The notes beneath the pieces are model-generated. The model ran no database searches and had not been told where the DNA came from. It saw only the letters and a list, made by a program, of their open reading frames with translations. Below, piece after piece: positions 16,949-25,336 of a stretch of DNA of 64,000 nucleotides. The DNA lies in NCBI RefSeq assembly GCF_013002715.1, contig NZ_JABENB010000001.1, forward strand, positions 1,240,001 through 1,304,000. The letters run 5' to 3'. Position 1 is the stretch's first letter. The number at the start of each line of letters is the position of its first letter. Both the position numbers and the translations under genes were made by a program. This stretch comes from Flexivirga aerilata. GTDB taxonomy: Bacteria; Actinomycetota; Actinomycetes; Actinomycetales; Dermatophilaceae.

Positions 16949-18688
16949 GTGACTGAGCTGCAGCTTGACGACTGGGTGTCCCGACTCGCCGACGAAGTGA
17001 TCGCCGACGCGAAGGCCAAGGACACCAAGGTCGTCTGCGCGTCGGGCATCTCGCCCTCCGGCCCGATCCACCTCGGCAACCTGCGCGAGGTGATGACGCC
17101 GCACCTGGTGGCCGACGAGGTGCGCCGCCGTGGCGTCGAGGTCGAGCACATCATCAGCTGGGACGACTACGACCGCTTCCGCAAGGTCCCGAACGTGCCT
17201 GGTGTCACTGCCGATTGGGAGCAGCACATCGGCAAGCCGCTGACCGAGGTGCCGCCGCCCGAGGGTTCGACCGCGTCGAGCTGGGCCGAGCACTTCCGGC
17301 TGCAGCTGGAGCAGAGCCTGGCCGAGCTCGGCATCACCTACCGCGGCATCAGCCAGACGCAGATGTATGCCGCAGGCGCCTACACCGAGCAGATCCTCTT
17401 CGCGATGTCGCAGCGCGCCGAGATCGACAAGGTGCTCGGCCAATACCGCACGCTCAGCCCGAAGAAGGCCAAGCAGCAGAAGCTCTCTGAGGAGGAGGCG
17501 GCCGCTGCGGCAGAGGCCGAGGCGGGCTCGGGCGCAGCCGCCGAGGCCGACGGCTCCGGCTCGAGCGGTTACTACCCCTACAAGCCCTACTGCACGGTGT
17601 GCGGCACCGACTTCACCACCGTCACCGCCTACGACGACACCACCACCGAGCTGACCTACACCTGCCGGTGCGGTCACACCGAGACCGTGGTGCTGCGCGA
17701 CTTCCGGCACGGCAAGCTGGTCTGGAAGGTCGACTGGCCGATGCGCTGGTCCTACGAGAAGGTCGTGTTCGAGCCGTCGGGCGTGGACCACCAGTCGCCG
17801 GGCTCGTCATACGTCGTCGGCAAGGAGCTGGCGCCGATGTTCGGCTGGGAGCGCCCGATCGGCCCGATGTATGCCTTCGTCGGCATCAAGGGCATGGCCA
17901 AGATGTCGTCCTCGCGCGGTGGCGTGCCGATCCCCGCGGACGCCCTGCAGATCATGGAGCCGCAGCTGCTGCGCTGGCTCTACGCGCGGCGCAAGCCGTC
18001 CCAGGCGTTCAACGTCGCCTTCGACGCCGAGATCCAGCGGATGTATGACGAGTGGGACTCCCTCGCCGGCAAGATCGCGAGCGGAGCCGGTCAGCCCGGG
18101 GACGTCGCGGCCTACACCCGCGCGGCCTCGGTCGTGCAGGGTCCGCTGCCCGCGACCCCGCGGCCGGTGTCCTACCGCACGCTCGCCTCGATCGTCGACA
18201 TCACCACCGGCGACGAGGAGCAAACGCTGCGCATCGTGAGCGCGCTCGATGCCGACAACCCGGTCACCTCCCTGGACGAGCTGCGGCCGCGGCTGACCTG
18301 CGTCGAGCACTGGGTGCGCACGCAGATGGCCGACGAGGACCGCACCGTCGTGCGTGCCGAGCCGGACACCGAGCGACTGGCCGCGCTCTCCGACGACGAG
18401 CGTCAAGCCTTGCGAATCCTGTTGGACGGCAACGGATCCGACCTGCCGCGCCTGGACGACGCATGGTCGCTCGACGGCCTCACCCACCAGGTCTACGGCG
18501 TGCCCAAGGTGCAGCGCGGCCTCGCCGCCGACGAGATCGTCAAGGGCGACAAGGAGCTCGCAGCGGCCCAGCGGCAGTTCTTCAAGCTGCTCTACAACCT
18601 GCTGGTCGACAAGGACACCGGCCCGCGGCTGCCGACGCTGCTGCTCGCCGTCGGTGCCGAGCGCACCCGCGCGCTGCTCGGCGGCTGA
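16949..18688 (+). CDS. lysS: Lysyl-tRNA synthetase, class I
   Basis: A 579-residue class I enzyme, not the class II LysRS found in most bacteria. The class I HIGH equivalent is HLGN (residues 41-44, SPSGPIHLGN) and the KMSKS equivalent is MAKMSSSRG near 315. A zinc-ribbon insertion (CTVC..CRCG, about 213-236) follows an alanine-rich loop. It charges tRNA-Lys. Class I LysRS occurs in archaea and a minority of bacteria, including several actinobacteria, so it is a useful lineage marker. Start GTG 16949 follows a TAAACT box. Confidence 0.95.
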   Translation: MTELQLDDWVSRLADEVIADAKAKDTKVVCASGISPSGPIHLGNLREVMTPHLVADEVRRRGVEVEHIISWDDYDRFRKVPNVPGVTADWEQHIGKPLTEVPPPEGSTASSWAEHFRLQLEQSLAELGITYRGISQTQMYAAGAYTEQILFAMSQRAEIDKVLGQYRTLSPKKAKQQKLSEEEAAAAAEAEAGSGAAAEADGSGSSGYYPYKPYCTVCGTDFTTVTAYDDTTTELTYTCRCGHTETVVLRDFRHGKLVWKVDWPMRWSYEKVVFEPSGVDHQSPGSSYVVGKELAPMFGWERPIGPMYAFVGIKGMAKMSSSRGGVPIPADALQIMEPQLLRWLYARRKPSQAFNVAFDAEIQRMYDEWDSLAGKIASGAGQPGDVAAYTRAASVVQGPLPATPRPVSYRTLASIVDITTGDEEQTLRIVSALDADNPVTSLDELRPRLTCVEHWVRTQMADEDRTVVRAEPDTERLAALSDDERQALRILLDGNGSDLPRLDDAWSLDGLTHQVYGVPKVQRGLAADEIVKGDKELAAAQRQFFKLLYNLLVDKDTGPRLPTLLLAVGAERTRALLGG

Positions 18689-18719
18689 GCGCGGCGCCGC
18701 GGGCCTCGAACCTTTCACC

Positions 18720-18782
18720 CGCCGAGGTAGCACTCGCGGTCGTTATGACGGCCGTTTAGCGAACGGGAGTGCTACCTCGGCG
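18720..18782. repeat. Palindromic repeat H2, downstream flank of DUF559 gene
   Basis: Perfect 16-base arms CGCCGAGGTAGCACTC (18720-18735) and its complement (18767-18782). The 31-base loop contains two smaller hairpins (around TATG and TAGCG). The 3' half reads TTAGCGA-A-CGGGAGTGCTACC, shared with the copy at 19736-19793 in the same orientation. It lies 8 bases beyond the stop of the DUF559 gene and may end both it and lysS transcripts. Confidence 0.85.
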
Positions 18783-18789
18783 AGGGGAG

Positions 18790-19668
18790 TCAGCTCCCGG
18801 GCAGGCGCAGCGCACGGGCGAGGGCCCGCATGGCCGGCTCGGGATTGCGATTGTCGGCGCCGTTGAGCTCGATGACCGCCCAGTCGGCCGCGCGCATCGC
18901 CCGGCGGCGAGCCTGATCGAGCCGGCGCTGGTCGACGGTGAAGTGGTAGTCGCCGTCGTATTCCGCGACGACGCGCTGCTCCCGCCATACGAAATCGCCC
19001 ATCCCGAGCCGGAACCCATGGGCGTCATGCACGTCGACGTTGAGCGCGGGCGCGGGGAAGCCGGCCTTGCGAAAACGCAAGCGCCACAACGTTTCCTGCG
19101 GCGACAGCACGCCGGGTTGGATGAGTGCGGCGGCAGCACGAGCGGTCCGTATGCCGCGCCGGCCAGCAGAGCTGTCGACGATCCTGGCGAAGCCCGGGAG
19201 CAGCTCGGGCGCCCGGTTCGCGATCGCATCCCCGAGGATGACGAGGTCGTCGATCGACAGCTCCGCCGCGAGGTCCAGCCAGGTGGTCAGCGCCGAAGTG
19301 ACCGGAAGATCGCCGGTCCGACGGATCTCCCGCGAGTCCAGGCCGTGGTGCATCACGACGCCGCGCCGTCGCACGAACACCCCGCGGGGCAGCGTGACGT
19401 GCAGGCGCTCGTCGCGCGGTGCCGGAAGGTCGAGGAGTGCGGCGGCAGTCGCGTGGGAGAAGGCGACCCGGCCGGCCGGGAGGAGGAGCAGGTATGCCGC
19501 GGCGCGCTCGCGTAGCGCCCGCGTTTCGTCGGTCAGGCGGAGCCCGCGCGTCGGGATGACCAGCCCGCGGTGGCGCAGCCGGCGTGGGGTCAGGCCGCGC
19601 TCGCGGGCTGCGTCATACGTGAAGGCAGCGCCGAGCTCGGGTGGGAGCGGAGTGGCGCGCCGGGACAT
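18790..19668 (-). CDS. DUF559/AbiEi-like protein with Vsr-type nuclease fold
   Basis: A 292-residue protein. The N-terminal half resembles the AbiEi antitoxin winged helix (AARERGLTPRRLRHRGLVIPTRG). The C-terminal 110 residues carry the DUF559 PD-(D/E)XK-like pattern: SPQETLWRLRFRKAGF (Glu), LGMGDFVW (Asp), VVAEYDGDYHF (Glu) and WAVIELNG. Members are common as scattered single genes in actinobacteria and have no established role; nuclease activity is an inference from fold. It is alone between lysS and a metal exporter, with one copy of the same palindromic repeat on each side. Confidence 0.8.
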   Translation of the reverse strand: MSRRATPLPPELGAAFTYDAARERGLTPRRLRHRGLVIPTRGLRLTDETRALRERAAAYLLLLPAGRVAFSHATAAALLDLPAPRDERLHVTLPRGVFVRRRGVVMHHGLDSREIRRTGDLPVTSALTTWLDLAAELSIDDLVILGDAIANRAPELLPGFARIVDSSAGRRGIRTARAAAALIQPGVLSPQETLWRLRFRKAGFPAPALNVDVHDAHGFRLGMGDFVWREQRVVAEYDGDYHFTVDQRRLDQARRRAMRAADWAVIELNGADNRNPEPAMRALARALRLPGS

Positions 19669-19735
19669 CCCGGAAGTCTGCTCGGAGACGACCTGCTCTC
19701 GCTGACGTCATCCACAGGGAGGTGCTGGGCCCCCA

Positions 19736-19793
19736 CGAGGTAGTAGTCCCGGTCGGTATGGCGCTGTTCTTAGCGACCGGGAGTGCTACCTCG
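19736..19793. repeat. Palindromic repeat H3, upstream flank of DUF559 gene
   Basis: Arms CGAGGTAGTAGTCCCGGTCG (19736-19755) and CGACCGGGAGTGCTACCTCG (19774-19793) pair at 17 of 20 positions. Loop and 3' arm resemble H2 (18720-18782), in the same orientation, so the two are direct copies of a palindromic unit. The loop contains GTATGGCG, the window's dispersed octamer. It lies 68 bases upstream of the DUF559 start. Confidence 0.8.
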
Positions 19794-19833
19794 GCGGAGG
19801 AGAGGAGGCGAGGGGAGTGCGCCGCGGCCGGGC

Positions 19834-20838
19834 TCAGTGCGTGCCGGACTCGTGCGCGGCGTGACCGGCGGGCTCGAGCTGGAAGGTCGAGTGCTCCAGA
19901 TCGAAGTGGCCGTGCAGGCAGGCCTGCAGCTCGTCGAGTGTGCGCGGGGCGTCGCAGTTGGTGAAGCACTCGTCGCTCACCACCACGTGCGCGGACACCG
20001 CGGGCAGGTCGGAGGTCACGGTCCAGACGTGCAGGTCGTGCACCGACAGCACGTGCGGGGTCTCGAGCAGGTGCTTCTGCAGGTCCTCGAGGTCGACGTC
20101 CTTGGGTGCGCCCTCGAGCAGCACGCGGCCGCTCTCGCGGAGCAGGCCCCAGGCGGCATACAGCATCAGGCCGACGACGATGAGGGAGGCGATCGGGTCC
20201 GCGCGGGTCCAGCAGGTCAGGAGGATGACGACACCGGCGATCACCGTGCCGATGAAGCCGTAGAGGTCGGTGAGGATGTGCTGGTAGGCGCCCTCGACGT
20301 TGAGGCTGGTGCGGTTGGCGCGGGCGACCAGCCAGGCGGCGCCGATGTTCACCGCGACGCCGACGAGCGCGACGATCAGCACCGCGCCACCCTCGACCGC
20401 GGGTGGGTTGATGAGGCGCCGGATCGCCTCGAACGCGACGATGCCCGACACCACGAGCAGCGTGATGCCGTTGCCGGCGGCGGAGAGGATCTCGGCGCGC
20501 TTCCAGCCGAAGGTCCAGCTGCCGCGGGCGGGCTTGGCCGACAGGTGCATCGCCCAGAGCGCGGCGCCGATCGCGCCGACGTCGCTCAGCATGTGCCCCG
20601 CGTCGGAGAGCAGCGCGAGCGAGCCGGAGATGAAGGCCACGACGACCTCGGCGACCATGAACGACCCGAGCAGCAGGAGTGCTCCCCAGAGGTAGCGCCG
20701 GTCGGCGTTGGAGCTCACGCCGTGCGTGTGCCCGCCGCTGCCGTGCGCGTGGCCCTTGTGGTCGTCGTGACCGGGGGCGACGGCATGGCTGCGGCTGCCG
20801 TCGTCCGATCCGGTGCACAGCGGTGCGCGCTCGCTCAT
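19834..20838 (-). CDS. Cation diffusion facilitator (metal exporter)
   Basis: A 334-residue CDF/ZitB-type exporter. A histidine-rich cytoplasmic N-terminus (HDDHKGHAHGSGGHTHG) precedes six membrane helices. Helix 2 has the metal site LSDAGHMLSD and helix 5 has HILTDLYGF. A C-terminal cytoplasmic domain follows (VHDLHVWTVTSDLPAVSAHV). It moves Zn2+, Co2+ or Ni2+ out in exchange for protons. It is divergent from an ArsR-family sensor across an 88-base promoter region, the arrangement of metal-induced efflux. Start ATG 20838. Confidence 0.93.
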   Translation of the reverse strand: MSERAPLCTGSDDGSRSHAVAPGHDDHKGHAHGSGGHTHGVSSNADRRYLWGALLLLGSFMVAEVVVAFISGSLALLSDAGHMLSDVGAIGAALWAMHLSAKPARGSWTFGWKRAEILSAAGNGITLLVVSGIVAFEAIRRLINPPAVEGGAVLIVALVGVAVNIGAAWLVARANRTSLNVEGAYQHILTDLYGFIGTVIAGVVILLTCWTRADPIASLIVVGLMLYAAWGLLRESGRVLLEGAPKDVDLEDLQKHLLETPHVLSVHDLHVWTVTSDLPAVSAHVVVSDECFTNCDAPRTLDELQACLHGHFDLEHSTFQLEPAGHAAHESGTH

Positions 20839-20877
20839 TCGCCGGCCTTCCTGGGGGTGATGCTCGTTTTCATTATC

Positions 20878-20918
20878 GTTGCCTGCGCAACTGCGCATAT
20901 ATCGAAAATCACTATAAT
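20878..20918 (+). promoter_or_regulatory. Divergent metal-response promoter region
   Basis: The A+T-rich spacer between the CDF exporter and the ArsR gene holds a perfect TATAAT (20913-20918) 8 bases before the ArsR ATG, an inverted repeat GTTGC-N4-GCAAC (20878-20891) and a repeated TGCGCA (20884-20889, 20892-20897). The inverted repeat is a candidate operator for the ArsR protein; TATAAT would give a leaderless mRNA. Confidence 0.55.
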
Positions 20919-20926
20919 CCCGATGT

Positions 20927-21274
20927 ATGCCGACAACCAACTCCGCACGGGCCGAATCCGACCGGCACGGCGACGAGCTCTCCGACGACCAGGTCGAGGC
21001 CGCCGTCACCACCTTCGCGCTGCTGGCCGACGCCACCCGCGTGCGGATCCTGTGGGCATTGCGCGACGAGGAACTCGACGTCGCGACCCTCGCCGACATC
21101 GCCGGCTGCCGGCCCACCGTGGCCAGTCAGCACCTGGCCAAGCTGCGGCTGGCCGGCCTCGTCGTGGGCACCCGCGACGGTCGCCGGGTGGTCTACCGGC
21201 TGCGCGGCGAACATACCCGTCCGCTGCTTACCGAGGGGCTCTTCCACGCCGACCATCAGGTCGACGAAGGCTGA
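20927..21274 (+). CDS. ArsR/SmtB-family metal sensor (KmtR/NmtR-like)
   Basis: A 115-residue winged-helix repressor. The HTH is LADIAGCRPTVASQHLAKLRLAG, and the C-terminal end GLFHADHQVDEG resembles the alpha5 His-rich metal site of NmtR and KmtR, which sense Ni2+/Co2+. In Mycobacterium, KmtR controls a CDF exporter, matching the divergent gene here, so Ni/Co or Zn sensing is the best guess. Start ATG 20927 follows TATAAT with leaderless spacing and overlaps a GTATGCCG octamer. Confidence 0.88.
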   Translation: MPTTNSARAESDRHGDELSDDQVEAAVTTFALLADATRVRILWALRDEELDVATLADIAGCRPTVASQHLAKLRLAGLVVGTRDGRRVVYRLRGEHTRPLLTEGLFHADHQVDEG

Positions 21275-21295
21275 CCTGGGCCGCCCTGAGCTGGC

Positions 21296-21607
21296 CTACT
21301 CGCCGGCGGTTTCCCGGATGCGCTCGTGGTGGTGGATCACCTCGTCGATCACGAAGCGCAGGAACTTCTCACTGAACTCCGGGTCCAGCCCTGACTCGGT
21401 CGCGAGCGCGCGCAGCCGCTCGATCTGCCGGTCCTCGCGCGCCGGGTCGGCGGGCGGCAACTCGTGGGTCGCCTTGTATTCGCCGACCGCCTGGGTGATG
21501 CGGAAGCGCTCGGCGAGCATGTGGATCAGCGCGGCGTCGATGTTGTCGATCGACCGCCGGTATGCCGCAAGTGTCTCGTCCGGCGTCGGCTGCGGTGGCG
21601 TGCTCAT
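21296..21607 (-). CDS. Chorismate mutase, AroQ type
   Basis: A 103-residue all-helical protein converting chorismate to prephenate (Phe/Tyr synthesis). YRRSIDNIDAALIHMLAERFRITQAVGEYKA (partly quoted: RRSIDNIDAALIHMLAERF) is the first long helix with the active-site Arg and Lys, and ARQIERL-type Arg residues follow in the second helix (REDRQIERLRALA). It is unfused, as in many actinobacteria. It follows the helicase gene on the same strand after 58 bases, with a GC-rich repeat between. Confidence 0.9.
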   Translation of the reverse strand: MSTPPQPTPDETLAAYRRSIDNIDAALIHMLAERFRITQAVGEYKATHELPPADPAREDRQIERLRALATESGLDPEFSEKFLRFVIDEVIHHHERIRETAGE

Positions 21608-21619
21608 GCGGGGTCCTCG

Positions 21620-21657
21620 CGAAGTATCCGGAGGAGCGGAGCGGGGGAGGAACTTCG
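21620..21657. repeat. Imperfect hairpin sharing a core with the purL repeat
   Basis: CGAAGT (21620-21625) and ACTTCG (21652-21657) bracket the purine-rich core GGAGGAGCGGAGCGGGGGAG (21630-21649). That 20-base core differs by one base from the minus strand of the repeat inserted in purL (31468-31487), so both look like members of one dispersed family. Confidence 0.55.
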
Positions 21658-21665
21658 TGGGGTGC

Positions 21666-23894
21666 TCATGCTTCCTTCATTTGGATGACGGTCATCCGGT
21701 GCGCGGCGCGGGTGAGGGCGACATAGAGCACCCGGACGCCGCCGGGGGATTCGGCGACGATCGCGTCGGGGTCGACCACGACGGTCGCGTCGTGCTCGAG
21801 GCCCTTGGTCGACATGGGGTCGGCGAGCACGACCCGGCCGGGCGCGACCTGCGGCAGGTCGGCGAGCAGCGCGCGGTGACTGTCGGGGGTGATGACGGCG
21901 ATCGAGCCGTCGACCTCGTCGAGCAGGCTCTTGGTGGCGCCGAGCACGGTGTCGTGCAGGGTGCCGGCCGTGGCGACGAGTTCGACTGGCAGCACACCGG
22001 TTTCGCGCACCGCCTGCGGGATGTCGGCATCCGGCACGGAGCGGCGGATGACGTCGGCGGCGTAGTCGAAGATCTCGCGCGCGTTGCGGTAGTTGGTGTC
22101 CATGTGGAACACCTGCCGCGGCTTGGTGCCGAACGCCTCGTCGCGGGCGGCCACCGACTCCTCGGCGAGCGGCCACGAGCTCTGCGCGGCGTCGCCGACG
22201 ACGGTCCAGGACGCGTAGCGCCCGCGCCGGCCGAGCGACCGCCACTGCATCGGCGACAGGTCCTGCGCCTCGTCGACCAGCACGTGCGCGTATTCGTCGG
22301 GCCGTCCGATCCGGCCGGCCAGCAGGCGCTCGCGACGATCGGAGGGGGTCACCTCGTAGCCGACCTCAACGGCCGGGATGCGCCGCGCCGGCTGGAGTTC
22401 GGAGACCCCGAGGTCGTCGAGCTCCTCAATCTCGTAGAAGCCACGTTCCTCGCGGGGCTGCTCGGGCACGACGCCGAGCCGGGCGGTCAGGTCGTCGACG
22501 AGCGCGACGTCGGCGACCGACCAGCTGCCCTCGTCGAGCGCGACCTGCATCGACCGGTGGAGCGCGTCGCGCTCGGCGGCGTCGAGCACGCCGTCGGTGT
22601 AGCGGCGCACCCGCTCCTCGTCGGTCAGCCAGAGCAGCACCTCCCGCGGGTCGATCGGCCGCCACCAGTCGCGCATGAACGCCTCGACCTCGAGGTGGTC
22701 GGTGAACCGGTCGACGAACTCCGACTTCTCGCCCTTGTCACCGCTGCGCACCTGCGCCCAGGCGGCGTCGGCGAGCGCGGACGTCGCGGCCTCGGCGGCC
22801 GCGTTGTGCTGGTGGTGGCGCAGCACCTGACGCCGCAGCTGGCGCAGTTGCGGCGCGTCGATGCGGATCGGGTGGCCGGCGACCATCGCCCGGAACTGGG
22901 TGGGCGCGTCGGGTGGCAGGTCACGGGCGGCGCGGGAGAGCACGCGCCGGATCCGCAGCGAGCCCTTCACCTCCGCGGCGGCCGGGGCGTCGAGGCGCGT
23001 TGCCGTCATACCGTCGACCAGGTCGCCGAGCGAGCGCAGCGTCACGCTGTCCTCGCCGAGGGACGGCAGCACTCGCTCGATGTATGCCGTGTAGGCCGCG
23101 GACGGCCCGACGACCAGGATGCCGCCGGACTCGTAGCGTCGCCGGTCGGAGTAGAGCAGGTAGGCGGCGCGGTGCAGCGCGACCACGGTCTTGCCGGTGC
23201 CCGGACCGCCGGTGATCTCGGTGACGCCGCGGCTGGAGGCGCGGATCGCCTCGTCCTGGTGGGCCTGGATGGTGGCGACGATGTCGCGCATGCGGCCGCC
23301 GCGTGAGCGGGTCAGCGCCGCCATCAGGGCGCCGTCGCCGACCACGACCATGCCCTCGGGCGCCTCGGGCACCATGAGGTCGTCCTCGACGCCGAGCACC
23401 GTGGAGTCGCGGCAGCGCAGCACGCGCCGGCGGACCACGCCCTCGGGGTGGACCGGCGTCGCCCGGTAGAAGGGGGACGCGGCGGGAGCCCGCCAGTCGA
23501 TGACGAGCGGCTCGTAGTCGTCGTCGCGCACGCCGATGCGGCCGATGTAGCGCACCTCGTCGGTGCTGCCGTCGGCGGCGGGCTTGTCGTGCTCGAGGTC
23601 GAGCCGGCCGAAGACCAGGCCTTCGTACTGCGTCTCCAGTGCCTGCCGGCGGCGGCCGGCGTTGAAGACCAGGGCGTCGCGTTCGAACAGGCCGGTGATC
23701 TCCTCCTCGCGCGCCTCGCCGGTGCGGTCGGTGCGGCCACGGGCCAGGCCCTCGGCCTCGACCAGCTTGGCCCGGTCGCCGGCCTTGGCCAGCTCGGCGT
23801 AGACCCGGTCGACATACGCCTGCTCCGCGGCGATCTCCGCGGTCACGGCGGGCGGCACGGCAGGTGCACCGGCGCGGTCACTGGTAACGCTCAA
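21666..23894 (-). CDS. helD: HelD-family helicase-like RNA polymerase recycling factor
   Basis: About 742 residues. An N-terminal coiled region (EIAAEQAYVDRVYAELAKAG) that enters RNA polymerase channels precedes a UvrD-like ATPase: Walker A GGPGTGKTVVALHRAAYLL near 195, DEAQDLSPMQ, WPLAEES/GDAAQSS and C-terminal LYVALTRAAHRMTV. In actinobacteria such proteins remove stalled RNA polymerase and some protect against rifampicin. The start is uncertain: TTG 23894 has GGGGGA upstream and gives MSVTSDRAGAP; TTG 23942 and GTG 23846 are alternatives. It may share an operon with chorismate mutase. Confidence 0.9.
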   Translation of the reverse strand: MSVTSDRAGAPAVPPAVTAEIAAEQAYVDRVYAELAKAGDRAKLVEAEGLARGRTDRTGEAREEEITGLFERDALVFNAGRRRQALETQYEGLVFGRLDLEHDKPAADGSTDEVRYIGRIGVRDDDYEPLVIDWRAPAASPFYRATPVHPEGVVRRRVLRCRDSTVLGVEDDLMVPEAPEGMVVVGDGALMAALTRSRGGRMRDIVATIQAHQDEAIRASSRGVTEITGGPGTGKTVVALHRAAYLLYSDRRRYESGGILVVGPSAAYTAYIERVLPSLGEDSVTLRSLGDLVDGMTATRLDAPAAAEVKGSLRIRRVLSRAARDLPPDAPTQFRAMVAGHPIRIDAPQLRQLRRQVLRHHQHNAAAEAATSALADAAWAQVRSGDKGEKSEFVDRFTDHLEVEAFMRDWWRPIDPREVLLWLTDEERVRRYTDGVLDAAERDALHRSMQVALDEGSWSVADVALVDDLTARLGVVPEQPREERGFYEIEELDDLGVSELQPARRIPAVEVGYEVTPSDRRERLLAGRIGRPDEYAHVLVDEAQDLSPMQWRSLGRRGRYASWTVVGDAAQSSWPLAEESVAARDEAFGTKPRQVFHMDTNYRNAREIFDYAADVIRRSVPDADIPQAVRETGVLPVELVATAGTLHDTVLGATKSLLDEVDGSIAVITPDSHRALLADLPQVAPGRVVLADPMSTKGLEHDATVVVDPDAIVAESPGGVRVLYVALTRAAHRMTVIQMKEA

Positions 23895-24011
23895 TGGATC
23901 CCCCAGGCTGAATGGGTCGGCACCCGCCCCGCACAAGGACAAGCGAACGCCAAAGTCTAGTAGGCGGGGCGGACGCCGGTCCGGCCCCGTCCGTCAGTCG
24001 GAGTGCAGAGG

Positions 24012-25031
24012 TTAGATCAATCCTTGACGGGCGGCCAGCACACCCGCCTGGAAGCGCGTCGTGGCGTTGACCCGGTCCATGATGACGCGCACCCGCCGCT
24101 CGACCGTGCGGGAGGAGATGCCGAGCTGCCGGGAGATGGCCGCGTCCGAGACGCCGTTGGCCATCAGGCGCAGGATGCGCCGGTCGCGCGAGTCGAGCAG
24201 GTCCTGGTCGGACGCGGGGTCGTCGGCCGGCCGCCACGGCACCCCGAGCCGCCAGGCGAACTCCAGGCAGGCGCGCACGACGTCGCCGCCGTTGGCGAAG
24301 TTGAGCAGCACGCCCACCGGAGTGCCGCCGCGGTCCTGCAGGTCCAGCATCGCCAGGCCGCGGTCGTTGACGGCGCCGGTGAAGGGCATGCCGGCGGTGA
24401 GCCGGATCTCGTCGCCCGCGGCGGCGCGCGCGTGCATGATCTCGCCGGCGTTGGGGTCGGTCAGCAGTGCCGGGTCGATGTCGAGCCGGACGTGCAGCGA
24501 GTCGCCCTGGCTGTTGAGGTAGGGCGTGGTCGAGACCGAGCTGGGCGCCTCCAGCAGGTAGCGACTGAGGGGGGAGTCGGTGCGGCTGGACAGCACCCAC
24601 GACTGCGCCGTCGACGTCACCTGGTGCAGCGCTTGGGTGACCTCGACCAGTGAGGTGAGCGGCAGGATGCCGACATCGGTGTTGAGGCGCCGCTCGGACT
24701 GGGTGCGCGTGTAGACGCGGGACATCGCCTGGGTGGACGCGCGGACGAAGCGTGCGCGGTCCTCGAGTGCGGCGGCGTATGCCGGCATCGCCACCTCGGG
24801 CGGCACGACATACCAATTGTCGTCGTCGACGGACTGAATCAGCCCGCGCTGCACCAGGATCGGCAGCTGTTCGTCGAGTTGCTCCTGGGCGAATCCCTGC
24901 GCGCGCAGCCCCTCCGCAGTGGGGTTGGCGCACTGCAGGATCGCCAGGTAGAGCGAGGTGGTCTGGTCGTCACCGGACTGGATCGAGATGACGTCACCTG
25001 AGGGGGACGGGCCTTTGTTGCGATGCGGCAC
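24012..25031 (-). CDS. LuxR-type regulator with TrmB-like N-terminus
   Basis: A 339-residue orphan regulator of the same architecture as the gene at 11066: N-terminal wHTH-like part ([20 protein letters not shown]), a middle sensor-like domain and a C-terminal LuxR HTH ([21 protein letters not shown]). No receiver domain, so it is probably controlled by a ligand or by its own level. The 305-base region upstream contains paired AGTCNGACANGT sites that may be its operators. Target genes are not evident. Confidence 0.85.
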   Translation of the reverse strand: MPHRNKGPSPSGDVISIQSGDDQTTSLYLAILQCANPTAEGLRAQGFAQEQLDEQLPILVQRGLIQSVDDDNWYVVPPEVAMPAYAAALEDRARFVRASTQAMSRVYTRTQSERRLNTDVGILPLTSLVEVTQALHQVTSTAQSWVLSSRTDSPLSRYLLEAPSSVSTTPYLNSQGDSLHVRLDIDPALLTDPNAGEIMHARAAAGDEIRLTAGMPFTGAVNDRGLAMLDLQDRGGTPVGVLLNFANGGDVVRACLEFAWRLGVPWRPADDPASDQDLLDSRDRRILRLMANGVSDAAISRQLGISSRTVERRVRVIMDRVNATTRFQAGVLAARQGLI

Positions 25032-25122
25032 GGGTGGCTTCCGTTCGGGTCTGCGGTGTCAGAAACCGTAGGGTGCAGCCGACGCCGGAACGGCGAGTTG
25101 GCGGGTTTCCGACAAAGACGCT

Positions 25123-25164
25123 AGTCCGACACGTATTGATTAACAACATCCCAGTCGGACATGT
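25123..25164. promoter_or_regulatory. Paired sites AGTCNGACANGT between luxR-type gene and purD
   Basis: AGTCCGACACGT (25123-25134) and AGTCGGACATGT (25153-25164) are 30 bases apart, about three helix turns. Their cores GTCCGAC and GTCGGAC are also inverted to each other. The position, 90-130 bases upstream of the LuxR-type gene, suits an operator pair. Confidence 0.4.
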
Positions 25165-25177
25165 CATAGTTGTTTCA

Positions 25178-25194
25178 ACGACCCCTTGGGTCGT
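25178..25194. repeat. Short perfect hairpin
   Basis: ACGACCC-CTT-GGGTCGT, 7-base arms with a 3-base loop, in the otherwise geneless stretch 25032-25336. Could be a minus-strand leader element or an operator; no downstream U-tract. Confidence 0.4.
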
Positions 25195-25246
25195 GCGAGC
25201 GTGGCAGCGTCGCCGAGTCCCCCTCCGGCCGACCACCATTGCTCGT

Positions 25247-25297
25247 GGTGGGTCCCTCCCGAGAGACCTCCCCCCTGACTTTCGGGAGGGATCCACC
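25247..25297 (+). promoter_or_regulatory. Stable hairpin upstream of purD
   Basis: GGTGGGTCCCTCCCGA (25247-25262) and its complement (25282-25297) pair at 15 of 16 positions around a 19-base pyrimidine-rich loop, ending 26 bases before the purD -10 box. No U-tract follows. It could end transcription coming from upstream or be a repeat. It is the main structure in the 305-base gap 25032-25336, which holds no gene that I can see. Confidence 0.55.
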
Positions 25298-25322
25298 GTC
25301 ACCTCCTTCGCTCCGCGCCCCG

Positions 25323-25328
25323 TAGGCT
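25323..25328 (+). promoter_or_regulatory. -10 box TAGGCT of purD, leaderless type
   Basis: TAGGCT 8 bases before the purD GTG with no ribosome-binding site; the same hexamer and spacing occur at 11053 and 43090. Confidence 0.6.
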
Positions 25329-25336
25329 CGATCTCC

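Noticed and set aside
20679..23306. Very long plus-strand open frame opposite the CDF and HelD genes
   Set aside because: It runs antisense to two well-recognised genes, has no family resemblance or start context, and arises from GC-rich third-position bias.
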